Source of the DNA: Flavobacterium poyangense
GTDB taxonomy: Bacteria > Bacteroidota > Bacteroidia > Flavobacteriales > Flavobacteriaceae
Length of the DNA: 64,000 nt
NCBI RefSeq assembly: GCF_011751075.1
Contig: NZ_JAALLN010000010.1
Span: 83,040 to 147,039 of the forward strand
Direction of reading: 5' to 3'
Under the pieces are notes generated by a model, which saw nothing but the letters and a program-made list of their open reading frames with translations, did no database searches and had not been told where the DNA came from. The position numbers were made by a program, and so were the translations under genes. Below, one piece after another: positions 10,401-17,852 of the stretch. Positions within the stretch are counted from its first letter, which is position 1, and each line of letters starts with the position of its first letter.

Positions 10401-11082
10401 GCAAAGTATAACTTTTGCTGAAGCCATGGCAAGTCAGGGTTTAAATACAGATGGAAGTGAAAAAACTGATTCAAATGTGAGTACGACTGAGAGTACGACT
10501 ACACCAGTAAATATTAACCCTAAAGATGCTTTTGGTTATGAAAAAAAATATCCTCGTACTATGGCAGTCCTAAGACAACTAAGAGGATATGTTAAATCAA
10601 ATCCTGAAATTCTAAAGAAATTGTCTGAGTGGTCAGGTTATTCAACTATGGAAGTTTTGGATAAATTAAAATACAGTAACAGTAGTATAATAATGGGAAT
10701 TAGAGAATTAGAAAGTCTAAATAAATATAATCCTGAAGGATTAACAGATAGTAGTTCACTTTTTTTTCTTAGTATTGGTAATGCAGAAAAATTAGAAACT
10801 CTTAAGAAGAATGATGAGTTACAAGTGTTTTCTTTTTTTGTTGGAGTTACTATATTACATGAATTTGTCCATGCAGGAAGAAAAGCTAATAGACTAGACC
10901 CACTCGGAGAAACAGATGAAATGGGTTGGGGATGGGAAAGAGATACTTTTGAAGGACATGTAATCAATGGTTCATTTCATAAGGATGAATACAAGGATTA
11001 CTTCTCTGAAAATAAAGGGCTAGTAAAAAAATATAAATGGAGTTTCAAAGATGCAGAATATAAATACCCACCACTTTTCTAA
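7432..11082 (+). CDS. DUF6443-type RHS toxin with C-terminal HExxH metalloprotease-like domain
   Basis: 1216 aa with a Sec signal peptide (ends SIAQT, about residue 22). Residues about 85-150 look like the DUF6443 entry domain (ESITYFDGLGRPMQS). YD repeats fill about 280-900. The RHS-associated core (YNGKELQDELGLNMYAMDM, then DPSGL) ends near residue 980. The variable C-terminal domain (about 985-1216) has H1143-E-F-V-H1147, a zincin zinc-binding motif, with acidic residues downstream that could supply a third ligand. I infer a zinc-protease effector domain released from the cocoon. The gene after it encodes a lipoprotein that fits an immunity factor. Confidence 0.8.
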   Translation: MKYILKQFTLLLVLITSKSIAQTPATITKGAGYTVTASDTLIATQSITLGPGVWIKSGSKFLATVNSDTYIPLNLSKENYIFTRTFQTAMTSVSGISNNKDVQESITYFDGLGRPMQSIAIKASPGKQDIVTHVDYDGFGRQTKDYLPYLDPVVAIASYRTGAAAKTDAYYISNYAADINSALPNPFSEKKLEDSPLNRVLLQAAPGSAWALNSGHEIKLDYQTNVAEDKVKLFDATTTWNAALGIYDITLGNSTGTTFYDINQLYKTITKDENRTSGHHNTTEEFKDKEGRTVLKKTYGVSVVNGTAVSTAHETYYVYDIYGNLTYVLPPKADGVITPAILNDLCYQYKYDDRNRLIEKKLPGKDWEYIVYDKLDRPVLTQDANLKALNKWMFTKYDTFSRPVYTGEYTNATQTTRIAVQTLANTASVLFENKQASPLTINGTSVNYSNNAFPNTGTDLFTINYYDDYLHIDLDGGTAVASYGITPITNAKGLNTCTKVRILGTTNWTTTVNYYDVKGRPIYNYSKNNYLTATSTAKIKFDFTGKILETTSTHKKGNDALITLVDVYTYDHAGRLLTQKQTINNQVQEVIVSNTYDNLGQLLTKGVGGKVTQSRLQQVDYGYNIRGWLKNINNVATIGTDLFAFQLNYNTPTTGTPLFNGNISQTFWKTANTDSSLKNYTYSYDALNRLTQATDNAGRYNESLSYDKNGNIMSILRLGNTNPTAATFGTIDNLSYTYDNGNKLTKVEDASGSTEGFKNGSNTTIEYTYDSNGNMKTDANKAISAITYNYLNLPTKVTLGTGSIDYVYDATGVKQRKTISTGGSTDYVGNFIYEDTVLKQFAQPEGYVVKNNGIFSYIYQYKDHLGNIRLSYQDKDNNGTVNTSEIVQENNYYPFGLLHKGYNATVNGVDNKYKYNGKELQDELGLNMYAMDMRQYDPTIARWIVQDPIVHHSQSPYSAFNGNPIYWADPSGLAGEHYDFKRGGYFNSKGQSITFAEAMASQGLNTDGSEKTDSNVSTTESTTTPVNINPKDAFGYEKKYPRTMAVLRQLRGYVKSNPEILKKLSEWSGYSTMEVLDKLKYSNSSIIMGIRELESLNKYNPEGLTDSSSLFFLSIGNAEKLETLKKNDELQVFSFFVGVTILHEFVHAGRKANRLDPLGETDEMGWGWERDTFEGHVINGSFHKDEYKDYFSENKGLVKKYKWSFKDAEYKYPPLF

Positions 11083-11092
11083 AAAACAAATT

Positions 11093-11683
11093 ATGATAAG
11101 AAAATACATGTACTTAACGACTTTTTTTTGCTCGCTATTATTTATTTCATGTAAAAAAGAAATTATTGTTGAAAAGCAAAACATTCAAGTTAATCTTGGA
11201 CAAAAGTTTATTGAAAATAATTTTTTAACGATAGTTGATACAGTTGCATATAGTAGAGGTGCATTCATAACTACACCAAGCGATTCTATTCCATACCCTA
11301 AATTATCAGTAAAATTATCACAAAAAATAAATTATGTTAAAGGTCTTGAAGAGTTTACAAATGCTTATTTTGCCAAAAATAAAGACTTAAGCATAACTTT
11401 TAAAAATGTTATAGAAAAGAAAGTTTACTCAGTAATCACATTAGATTCTATGTTTCCAAAAAATATTGGTAAATATTATTTTTTCTTTAAAGACAATGAA
11501 CAAGATAAAACCATTAAGTATGCTGGAAGAATCGATATAGAGAATTTTAAAATATATAAGGATAAAGCCATATTGCTATTGACAAAATCAGTAGAAAAAT
11601 ATGGAACTACATTTATTGTCTTCTTAATAAGGGAGAATGGAAACTGGAAAATTTATAAAAAAGACGTTTTACTTATGTCATAG
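11093..11683 (+). CDS. Lipoprotein, candidate immunity protein for the RHS toxin
   Basis: 196 aa from the ATG at 11093. This start is preferred over an ATG at 11051 that lies inside the toxin gene, because it begins directly with a lipoprotein signal: a basic start, a hydrophobic stretch, then LLFISC with Cys20 as lipidation site. The mature protein has no recognised domain. It begins 10 bp after the toxin stop and is followed by a terminator, which is the usual place for a cognate immunity gene. A periplasm-facing lipoprotein would fit a toxin acting in the periplasm. Function is inferred from position only. Confidence 0.6.
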   Translation: MIRKYMYLTTFFCSLLFISCKKEIIVEKQNIQVNLGQKFIENNFLTIVDTVAYSRGAFITTPSDSIPYPKLSVKLSQKINYVKGLEEFTNAYFAKNKDLSITFKNVIEKKVYSVITLDSMFPKNIGKYYFFFKDNEQDKTIKYAGRIDIENFKIYKDKAILLLTKSVEKYGTTFIVFLIRENGNWKIYKKDVLLMS

Positions 11684-11704
11684 TTGGATTATCTAATGTA
11701 CAAT

Positions 11705-11732
11705 TAAAAACAACCTTCGGGTTGTTTTTTTA
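11705..11732 (+). terminator. Rho-independent terminator with TTCG loop
   Basis: AAACAACC-TTCG-GGTTGTTTTTTT forms a stable tetraloop hairpin with a U tract, 22 bp after the immunity-like gene. It closes the intact toxin/immunity unit; everything after it is RHS debris. Confidence 0.85.
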
Positions 11733-11751
11733 TTTTTATTGCCTTTAAATT

Positions 11752-12020
11752 CCGCTGGCTGAAAAAATGAGAAGACATAGTCCATACAACTATGCTTTCG
11801 ACAACCCTATTTTCTTTACGAGCTGGGGCTTAACATGTACGATTACGGAGCACGTAATTATGACCCTGCACTAGGAAGATTTAGTGTTCCTGACCCTATG
11901 CAAGAATTATACTATGGAGTTAATTCTTATGCTTATGTTTTTAATAATCCTGTACAACTCATTGACCCAACAGGAATGATTGTTGAATATGCAGATGACC
12001 AGCTCCGTAAAGAGTTCTAA
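11752..12020 (+). pseudogene. Fused remnants of two RHS core ends
   Basis: Two fragments of RHS core regions lie head to tail in different frames. Bases 11752-11817 read PLAEKMRRHSPYNYAFDNPI, which in intact RHS proteins follows the DP motif. From 11820, in another frame, the DNA reads ELGLNMYDYGARNYDPALG and then a complete core end with DPTGM. The order is inverted relative to an intact core, where the second segment precedes the first, so these come from two different RHS copies joined by recombination. The second frame ends at 12018-12020 inside a dispersed repeat. No start of its own is convincing. Confidence 0.75.
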
Positions 12021-12040
12021 TGAAAAGCTTCGCAAATGTC
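12001..12040. repeat. Dispersed 40-bp repeat, copy A
   Basis: AGCTCCGTAAAGAGTTCTAA followed by TGAAAAGCTTCGCAAATGTC. Related copies lie at 12881, 13082, 13405 and 14099, each at a junction between cassette fragments. In this copy the repeat supplies the stop codon of the RHS remnant and the sequence just before the next toxin fragment. Confidence 0.75.
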
Positions 12041-12676
12041 GCATTGGTCAGACCAGTATCGTAATGATGATAGTAATAAAAAAACTCCCCTTGATGATTA
12101 TGTTTTTGATGAGAATGGTAAATATCTTAGGACAGATAAAACTAAAAAACCCGATAAGTTAGTAATCGAAAATTCTAAAACTAAGAAAAAAAGTACTATA
12201 ATTTTAATGATCCAAAAACGGATGTTGCTGATATTTTATATAATTTGAAACTCTGGGGAAATTCTTTTAAAAACATTAAATTTATTTATATGTTAAGTAA
12301 TGTTAGAATTTCAAAAATGATGAATGAATCTGATGTTAGCCACAGAAATTATTTGAGTAGAAGATATTTTGCATTGACTGAATCGGTTGGGGGAAAGATT
12401 GATTTTTCAATATATCATTTACCTATTGTCATAGCTGAAAACGGTTTTGACCACATTTGGAGTTTTGATTCGGTGAGTAAGGATAGAGGTCCTATTTTTC
12501 TTTTTCAAAATTCAAATACAGCTTATAATCACATGGATGCGGGGAATTTTCTATGGGGAAATGCAATGAAAAAACTTGGATTTACTAATGAGGAAGCTGT
12601 TGACGCGGCAAAAGGCTACAATAAAGATGATACTGATGCAGATATAAAAGCTATTAATGCAGGTTTAGGATTTTAA
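12036..12676 (+). pseudogene. Orphan RHS toxin tip with a frameshift (polymorphic toxin type 44-like)
   Basis: The first part (12036-12185) reads DDYVFDENGKYLR and KPDKLVIENSK, a linker common before flavobacterial toxin tips. After a run of seven A at 12186-12192 the frame changes; the continuing frame reads YNFNDPKTDVADILYNLK and runs through 12676. An eighth A would restore one frame. The C-terminal part has YNHMDAGNFLWGNAMKKLGF and ends DDTDADIKAINAGLGF, loosely like the Asp/Gly-rich end of polymorphic toxin type 44. It lacks an RHS shell. It could be a displaced toxin kept for recombination, or a broken relic. Confidence 0.6.
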
Positions 12677-12686
12677 TAATTAAAAT

Positions 12687-12872
12687 ATGAAAAAGAAAAA
12701 GAAGAAAATAATATACATATTGATGTTAGTAATCATATTAGTCATAATTTTTATTTCATCATTATACTTAAAAAATGCACTTTATAATGATGAAGATGCT
12801 ACGGAATTATGGAATAAAAGAGTACAAAGTGTTACAATAGATAGTTCTGCAACAAAGGGTAGTTCTGAATAA
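12687..12872 (+). CDS. Small membrane protein, candidate immunity gene (possibly truncated)
   Basis: 61 aa, starting 10 bp after the orphan toxin tip. A lysine-rich N-terminus (MKKKKKK) is followed by one strongly hydrophobic helix (about residues 8-28) and a short polar tail. Position immediately after a toxin suggests immunity. The frame stops just before repeat copy B at 12881, so the C-terminus may have been cut off when the repeat-flanked fragment was inserted. No family recognised. Confidence 0.4.
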   Translation: MKKKKKKIIYILMLVIILVIIFISSLYLKNALYNDEDATELWNKRVQSVTIDSSATKGSSE

Positions 12873-12880
12873 ATTTGTTA

Positions 12881-12922
12881 ACTCCGCTCTCCGACAAGTC
12901 CAACTGAAAAGCTGCAAATGTC
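12881..12922. repeat. Dispersed 40-bp repeat, copy B (diverged)
   Basis: Shares ACTCCGC, AACTGAAAAGCTGC and AAATGTCT with the other copies, but the middle differs. It separates the small membrane gene from the next toxin-tip fragment. Confidence 0.55.
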
Positions 12923-13080
12923 TTTGATAGTAGTAACATTTTGTATAAGCCTAAAGGCTATAAAAGTCATTGGCAACATTCGCAAGTTTTGTATAACAAT
13001 GGTAACAACACAAGTTGGCCTACTGATGGAGTAAGTGGAATTAAAGAAGTTAATTCATCTTTTGGAAGATTTTATCCCCC
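12923..13080 (+). pseudogene. Short fragment of another RHS/toxin tip
   Basis: The frame reads FDSSNILYKPKGYKSHWQH, then NNGNNTSWPTDG and ends PFYP-like at the boundary of repeat copy C, which closes it with a stop at 13124. There is no good start codon and no domain I recognise. It is bounded on both sides by the dispersed repeat, as expected for a fragment of a recombined cassette. Treated as a relic. Confidence 0.4.
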
Positions 13081-13400
13081 CAGCTCTGCAAAGAGTTCTA
13101 ATGAAAAGCTGCGCAAATGTCCCTGACTTTGCGCTTTTTTTTTGCTTCAATCACTATTCTGTAGGTTATAAAAATCTCCCGACTTTTTCCGTTCAGGCCT
13201 CTAAAGAAACTGGGGAAAATTTGCAATCCATGCCCACAAAAAGCATCAAAAAAGCCACTTCAATTACGAAGTGGCTTTTTGTGTTTTTAACCAGTTGTAC
13301 AAAGAGTCCATCTGAAACACTACAAATTTCTCCCAACTTCGCACCCACTCCAATAATCGGCAACGAATATAATTACTTCAAAGAAATCCACTATATTTAC
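13081..13400. repeat. 320-bp direct repeat, copy 1
   Basis: This stretch recurs at 14098-14418 with clear identity over its whole length and scattered substitutions. It contains dispersed-repeat copy C (13082-13121), a T-rich segment and a terminator hairpin. The two copies flank a single lipoprotein gene (13492-14052). Short open frames across both copies are not credible genes. Confidence 0.9.
13248..13280 (+). terminator. Terminator inside 320-bp repeat copy 1
   Basis: AAAAAAGCCACTTC-N6-GAAGTGGCTTTTT is a perfect hairpin with a U tract. It can act on both strands. Confidence 0.8.
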
Positions 13401-13404
13401 GCCC

Positions 13405-13446
13405 GCTCCGCAAAGTATTCCTATTGAAAAGCTGCTGCAAATGTCT
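13405..13446. repeat. Dispersed 40-bp repeat, copy D
   Basis: GCTCCGCAAAG then TTGAAAAGCTGCTGCAAATG. It lies directly after 320-bp repeat copy 1 and about 45 bp before the lipoprotein gene, so that gene is bracketed by repeat copies D and E. Confidence 0.65.
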
Positions 13447-13491
13447 CCAAGGCTATTTAAATAGAATATATAACCTTCCAACTTCTAAGAA

Positions 13492-14052
13492 ATGAAAAAA
13501 ATAACTTTAATTTTATTAGTTATTCTTAATTATTCCTGCATTGGACAAAAAAAGTCCTCAAATGTAAATTGTCATATTACTACAACATATGATTTGAAAG
13601 AATTTGATTCACTTATTAGAAATATTGACACTACAAAATTATTCAAAGATGTGTTTCAAAATTTTGAAAATACAAATGATGGAGTTTTATTATACAGATT
13701 AGCCTCAGGCAATGATTATGGATATTTCACAATATTTAATAAAGAAAATTCAAAAATCTATTGCCAAAAATTTTCCAAAAATTTCAACAAAAGAATAAAT
13801 GTAAATGGAGAAGATAGTAAAATGATACTTAATGAAATAAATTTAATTGAAGAACCTAATACTTTTTACTATGAACAATGTACTACAGATTCCGTAGACT
13901 TTATTTATCTCTTGATTATTAAGAAAGAAGGAAAGATAATTTCAAAATATCTTTCTCACAGATATAATGATTTTTTGGGAGATCCTAAAAATGTTGATAT
14001 AAAAAGCATTAAAAATATTTTTGAAATTGCCTACAGATATTCTTTTAAGTAG
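13492..14052 (+). CDS. Orphan lipoprotein, candidate immunity gene
   Basis: 186 aa. The N-terminus is a lipoprotein signal ending LNYSC, with Cys16 as lipidation site. The mature part is rich in Asn/Lys/Asp and has no recognised domain. It lies between the two copies of the 320-bp repeat, far from any intact toxin. Polymorphic toxin loci often keep extra immunity genes that protect against kin carrying other toxins, which fits this position. The intact frame, in contrast to the broken toxin pieces around it, suggests it is retained. Function inferred from context. Confidence 0.6.
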   Translation: MKKITLILLVILNYSCIGQKKSSNVNCHITTTYDLKEFDSLIRNIDTTKLFKDVFQNFENTNDGVLLYRLASGNDYGYFTIFNKENSKIYCQKFSKNFNKRINVNGEDSKMILNEINLIEEPNTFYYEQCTTDSVDFIYLLIIKKEGKIISKYLSHRYNDFLGDPKNVDIKSIKNIFEIAYRYSFK

Positions 14053-14097
14053 GTTTTAGTCATTGTAGTGTCCACAAAAAGCATCAAAAAAGCTACC

Positions 14098-14418
14098 CAG
14101 CTCCGCAAAGAGTGCTTATGAAAAGCTGCGCAAATGTCTCTGACTTTGCGCAATTTTTTTGCTTCAATCACTATTCTGTACGTTATAAAAGTCTCCTGAC
14201 TTTTTCCGTTCAGACCTCTAAAGAAACTGGGGGAAAATTGCAATCCATGCCCACAAAAAGCACCAAAAACGCCACTTCAATTACGAAGTGGCTTTTTATG
14301 TTTTTAACCGGTTGTACAAAGAGTCCATCTGAAACACTGCAAATTTCTCCCAACTTCCCACCCCATCCCAATAATTTGCAACGAATATAATTACTTCATA
14401 TAAATCCACTATATTTAC
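14098..14418. repeat. 320-bp direct repeat, copy 2
   Basis: Second copy of 13081-13400, again beginning with the 40-bp dispersed repeat (copy E, 14099-14138) and ending CACTATATTTAC. Just before it, 14068-14090 repeats a piece of the interior (CACAAAAAGCATCAAAAAAG), so duplication happened more than once. Confidence 0.9.
14266..14297 (+). terminator. Terminator inside 320-bp repeat copy 2
   Basis: GCCACTTC-N6-GAAGTGGC followed by five T. One base of the outer stem differs from copy 1. Confidence 0.75.
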
Positions 14419-14491
14419 TCTACATTAAATTAAATCCAAAGCATACTATTAAACAAGAAAAAACACAAAGCCGAACCAAAACGAAAACAAG

Positions 14492-15070
14492 TTGAACGAT
14501 AGTACAAAACTGCACAGCTTTTATAATCATATTGCACGATTTACTCCTGTTACCGAAACGGAGTTTGAAGACGTTATGTCTTATTTTTCAGTTACCAAAC
14601 TTCAAAAAGGAGATCATCTGATCGAGTATGGACAAAAAGTAACCGATACCCATTGGGTCACAAAAGGACTACTGGTTTCTTATTATTCGGATCAGGACGG
14701 AAAGGAACATGTTATTCAATTTGCTAATGAAGGCTGCTGGATTACCGATCAACAGGCTTTTTACAATCAGAAGACTGCTATTTTTAATATTGTCGCTCTT
14801 GAAGACACGGAACTTATCACCCTGTCCTTTGAAAATCGAGAGAAGTTATGCGCTACCCTACCCCTTATGGAACAATTCTTTCGTAAAAAAGCAAATGACA
14901 GTTTCGTGAAACAACAAAGTAGATTACTCACTTATATGACAAAAGACGCGACCGAGCGTTTCTATATCTTTTTAAAAGAATATCCCGACGTGATTCATCG
15001 GGTTTCAAAGAAAATTTTGGCTTCTTATCTCGGTGTATCAAGAGAAACACTAAGCCGACTGAAAAATTGA
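14492..15070 (+). CDS. Crp/Fnr-family transcriptional regulator
   Basis: 192 aa from a TTG start, the only start giving a normal N-terminus for the family. Residues about 25-115 form a cyclic-nucleotide-binding-type beta-barrel (GDHLIEYGQ, then VTKGLLVSYY). The C-terminal helix-turn-helix reads ILASYLGVSRETLSRLKN and ends right after the recognition helix, typical of short Bacteroidota Crp/Fnr proteins. No Fnr-type cysteine cluster is present, so iron-sulfur sensing is unlikely. The ligand is unknown. It may regulate the small lipoprotein gene 86 bp downstream. Confidence 0.85.
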   Translation: MNDSTKLHSFYNHIARFTPVTETEFEDVMSYFSVTKLQKGDHLIEYGQKVTDTHWVTKGLLVSYYSDQDGKEHVIQFANEGCWITDQQAFYNQKTAIFNIVALEDTELITLSFENREKLCATLPLMEQFFRKKANDSFVKQQSRLLTYMTKDATERFYIFLKEYPDVIHRVSKKILASYLGVSRETLSRLKN

Positions 15071-15156
15071 CGCCCAATTAAAAAGTGATGTATGTCACCT
15101 ATTTTTTTAGGGTATGGAATCTAATTTTGCTCTGTAAACAAATCAATTTAAATGTT

Positions 15157-15624
15157 ATGAGCAAATTAATTTACAGTGCAGCAGTACTTTTTTTATTAGT
15201 AAGTTGCAGCAGTTCGAAACTAAAAAATCAAACCAACCAATTGGAAGAAGCCACAAAAGCCATTGCCGAAAGTAATGCCGTCTACTTTACTTCATTTGAA
15301 AAAAATGATTCTTCGATATTTGTCAATCGGTATGCCAAGGATGCCTGTATCATGGCTCCTTTTGCACCTCAGGCCTGCGGTCCTGAAGAAGCAGAAAAGT
15401 TCTTTAAAATGGCCTATGACCAATATGGTCTAAGAGGCGGAAAATTTATCACCACGGCTATATACGGCAGTGGAGATGGGTACGTAACCGAAGAAGGCTT
15501 CTGGCAATCTGTCAACGAAAAAGGCGAAATGTTTGATGACGGAAAGTTTTTGGTTCTTTGGAAAAAAACAGAAAACGGATGGAAAATGTTCAGAGATTCC
15601 TTTAGCAGTAATCATAAAAATTAA
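15157..15624 (+). CDS. Lipoprotein with SnoaL/DUF4440-like domain
   Basis: 155 aa from ATG 15157, chosen over an upstream TTG because it starts directly with a lipoprotein signal (LLVSC, Cys near residue 16). The mature protein (about 25-150) has the alternating pattern of an NTF2-like fold: a helix with SNAVYFTSFEKND, then RYAKDACIMAPFAP, and an end with LVLWKKTENGWKMFRDSF. Such domains often bind small ligands, and many have no known reaction. It lies downstream of the Crp/Fnr gene on the same strand. Confidence 0.7.
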   Translation: MSKLIYSAAVLFLLVSCSSSKLKNQTNQLEEATKAIAESNAVYFTSFEKNDSSIFVNRYAKDACIMAPFAPQACGPEEAEKFFKMAYDQYGLRGGKFITTAIYGSGDGYVTEEGFWQSVNEKGEMFDDGKFLVLWKKTENGWKMFRDSFSSNHKN

Positions 15625-15648
15625 GTTATCCGTTGGGCGCCATTATTT

Positions 15649-15788
15649 TTTAACACATAGGAGCATAGTTTTAAAAACGAAAAAAAGACGTTTCACTTGT
15701 TTAAATGCACATAGTCAAAATATGTAATAGAAATGTAGTTCTCTTTTCACTCTTTTTTATAACTGAAATCTATGTTTCTATGTGTTAA
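15649..15788. repeat. MITE-like element with terminal inverted repeats
   Basis: TTAACACATAG-GAGCATAG at the left end is mirrored by CTATG-TTTCTATGTGTTAA at the right end, about 140 bp overall with no coding capacity. It looks like a nonautonomous dispersed repeat. Copy number in the genome cannot be judged here. Confidence 0.6.
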
Positions 15789-15894
15789 GTATATTTTTAG
15801 AAATTGCATTCAAAGAAGTGTACCAAATTATAAAACCAATTTTATCAGAAGCTTAAAACAAATCAATATTTAAATTTCAAAAAACAACTAAATT

Positions 15895-16674
15895 ATGAGT
15901 CCTTTATTTCAAAAATTTAATGAACTACACCAACAAGAAGAACCTCTATTAATAGGCAATGTATGGAATGTACAAAGTGCAAAAGTATACGAAAACAAAA
16001 ATTTCAAAGCCATTGCAACATCAAGTGCCGCAGTTGCGGAGACGCTAGGTTATGCTGATGGTGAGGAAATGAGTTTTGAAGAATACCTGTTTGTTATCAA
16101 ACGCATTACTAATTCTGTTTCGATACCATTATCAGTAGATCTCGAAGCAGGTTACGGAAAAACAGTACCTGAAATCGTAGAAAATCTAAAAAAACTACAT
16201 GAATTAGGTGTTTGCGGGGTCAACATTGAAGATTCTGACATGCAAGACGGTAAAAGAACAATTGCAGATCCTGAAGTCTTTGCAACCAAAATAAAGGCAA
16301 TTACAGCAGCATTGTCTGAAGCAAAAATAGAGCTGTTTATCAATCTAAGATCGGATGTTTTTCTTTTAGGTTTAGATAACGCTTTAGCTGAAGCGCAAAA
16401 AAGAATTTCGCTTTACGAGGCTACCGGCGCACAAGGTTTGTTTTTTCCATGTGTTACAGCAACAGAAGATATTATTGCTCTGACTGCAACATCAAACTTA
16501 CCCATAAATGTAATGTGCATGCCAACCTTACCGGACTTTACCACACTAAAAAATGCTGGAGTAAAACGAATAAGTATGGGAGGTTTTTTAAACAAAAAAG
16601 CGTATCAGTTTTTAGAAACGGAGACACAAACTGTATTAGAGAATAATAGCTTTGCTTCTGTCTTTGAAAACTAA
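15895..16674 (+). CDS. Isocitrate lyase/PEP mutase family enzyme
   Basis: 259 aa, the usual length for the PEP mutase branch. The TIM-barrel pattern is clear: IGNVWNVQSAKV at the N-terminus, SVDLEAGYG for the metal-binding Asp/Glu pair (about residue 83), GVNIEDSD, then LFINLRSDVF and GLFFPCV. The family splits or forms C-C or P-C bonds in 2-oxo acids (2-methylisocitrate lyase, phosphonopyruvate hydrolase, oxaloacetate decarboxylase). The CKHS-like active-site loop of isocitrate lyases is absent, so the substrate is open. It stands alone, with a palindromic repeat downstream. Confidence 0.8.
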   Translation: MSPLFQKFNELHQQEEPLLIGNVWNVQSAKVYENKNFKAIATSSAAVAETLGYADGEEMSFEEYLFVIKRITNSVSIPLSVDLEAGYGKTVPEIVENLKKLHELGVCGVNIEDSDMQDGKRTIADPEVFATKIKAITAALSEAKIELFINLRSDVFLLGLDNALAEAQKRISLYEATGAQGLFFPCVTATEDIIALTATSNLPINVMCMPTLPDFTTLKNAGVKRISMGGFLNKKAYQFLETETQTVLENNSFASVFEN

Positions 16675-16728
16675 GGTTGGTTTAGGTAATCATTTTTTTA
16701 TGGAATTAATTAAATAAACGATCCAATT

Positions 16729-16828
16729 GTCATTTCGACTTTAGGAGAAATCACACTAGTAATTCGACAAAGATTGGCGATATTCTTTGCGGAGTTTCTA
16801 GTGCGATTCCTCGTACCTCGGAATGACA
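16729..16828. repeat. 100-bp palindromic dispersed element between convergent genes
   Basis: TGTCATTTCGACTTTAGGAG at the left pairs with an imperfect reverse complement at the right (CTAGTGCGATT...CGGAATGACA). The element lies between convergent genes and could form a long hairpin that ends transcription from both sides. Similar GTCATTTCGA palindromes are common intergenic repeats in flavobacteria. Confidence 0.7.
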
Positions 16829-16846
16829 TTCAAAGAATGCCTTATA

Positions 16847-17842
16847 TTATATAGAAGTGGTCTTGCGCTTAAACTTTTTAGATTTGAAAATCTTGCCTTT
16901 GTCTGTAATCATCAAACAGCTATACTCGGGATATTGATTGATTAATTGAAGACCTGCCTCTTTTCCGAGTACGATTATAGAAGTACTAAAGCCATTTGCC
17001 ATTTCTGCACTTGGTCCGAAAACAGTTACACTCACTAGTCCGGTTGCAGGATATCCTGTAACCGGATTTATTATATGTGAATATCTTTTACCGTTTAATT
17101 CTATAAATTTCTCATAATTACCGGATGTGGTAACCGCTTCTCTTTTCATAGAGAAAATCTTGACAAATTTATCCAGATCAAATGGATTGGTGATCCCTAT
17201 CGTCCACTCTTTTCCGTTGGGTTGTATGCCCCAGGTAGTCAAATCTCCGGATGCATTTACGATACCGGCTTTTACTCCTTTGGCTTCCATAACTTCACGG
17301 GCTTTGTCGGCTGCATATCCTTTGCCTATTGATCCGAAACCCATCTTCATTCCGGGTAATTTCAAAAATATCGTAGATTGAATGCTGTCTAAAACTATGT
17401 TTTTATACCCCACTTTTTCTACTGACTTTTTAATTTGCTCGGGTGTTGGCATTTCGGTCATTGAACCGTCGAATTTCCAAACTTTCTCCATTGCCCCAAA
17501 ACTAATGTCAAAGGCACCGTTAGTCATCTTTGAAATAGCAATGGCACGCCTGGTAAGATCAAAAACTTCCCTGTCAACTTTTACCGGACGAATACCCGCA
17601 TTTTGATTGACTTCAGAAACCTGCGAATCCGATTTCCAATCAGAAATAAGGTTTTCTATCCGCGTAATTTCTGCAATCGTTTCGTTTATCCGGGTTTCAG
17701 CCGTCAAAGAATCCTCTGCTATAATAGTGATGTCAAAACGACTTCCCATAAGCAAGGTGGTTCTTTTTCGCATGATTTGCCCTGAACTACACAAACTGTA
17801 CAGAAAAATTAGAATTGGAAGTATCTTTTTAAATTTCATCAT
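16847..17842 (-). CDS. apbE: ApbE-type FAD:protein FMN transferase
   Basis: 331 aa with an N-terminal hydrophobic signal, so active outside the cytoplasm. ApbE hallmarks are present: RTTLLMGSRFDITI near the start, GSIGKGYAADKAREV (flavin/Mg site), NASGDLTTWG, and SHIINPVTGYPA near the end. The enzyme transfers FMN from FAD to a Ser/Thr of partner proteins. It is the last gene of the six-gene minus-strand operon, 10 bp after the PepSY-reductase gene and two genes after a DUF2271 protein with a candidate acceptor motif. These two are its likely partners. Function call is strong. Confidence 0.92.
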   Translation of the reverse strand: MMKFKKILPILIFLYSLCSSGQIMRKRTTLLMGSRFDITIIAEDSLTAETRINETIAEITRIENLISDWKSDSQVSEVNQNAGIRPVKVDREVFDLTRRAIAISKMTNGAFDISFGAMEKVWKFDGSMTEMPTPEQIKKSVEKVGYKNIVLDSIQSTIFLKLPGMKMGFGSIGKGYAADKAREVMEAKGVKAGIVNASGDLTTWGIQPNGKEWTIGITNPFDLDKFVKIFSMKREAVTTSGNYEKFIELNGKRYSHIINPVTGYPATGLVSVTVFGPSAEMANGFSTSIIVLGKEAGLQLINQYPEYSCLMITDKGKIFKSKKFKRKTTSI

Positions 17843-17852
17843 CTTTTATAAC

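Noticed and set aside
13035..13427. 130-codon open frame in 320-bp repeat copy 1
   Set aside because: It crosses a terminator hairpin and the repeat. The equivalent frame in copy 2 (14112-14390) is shifted and shorter.
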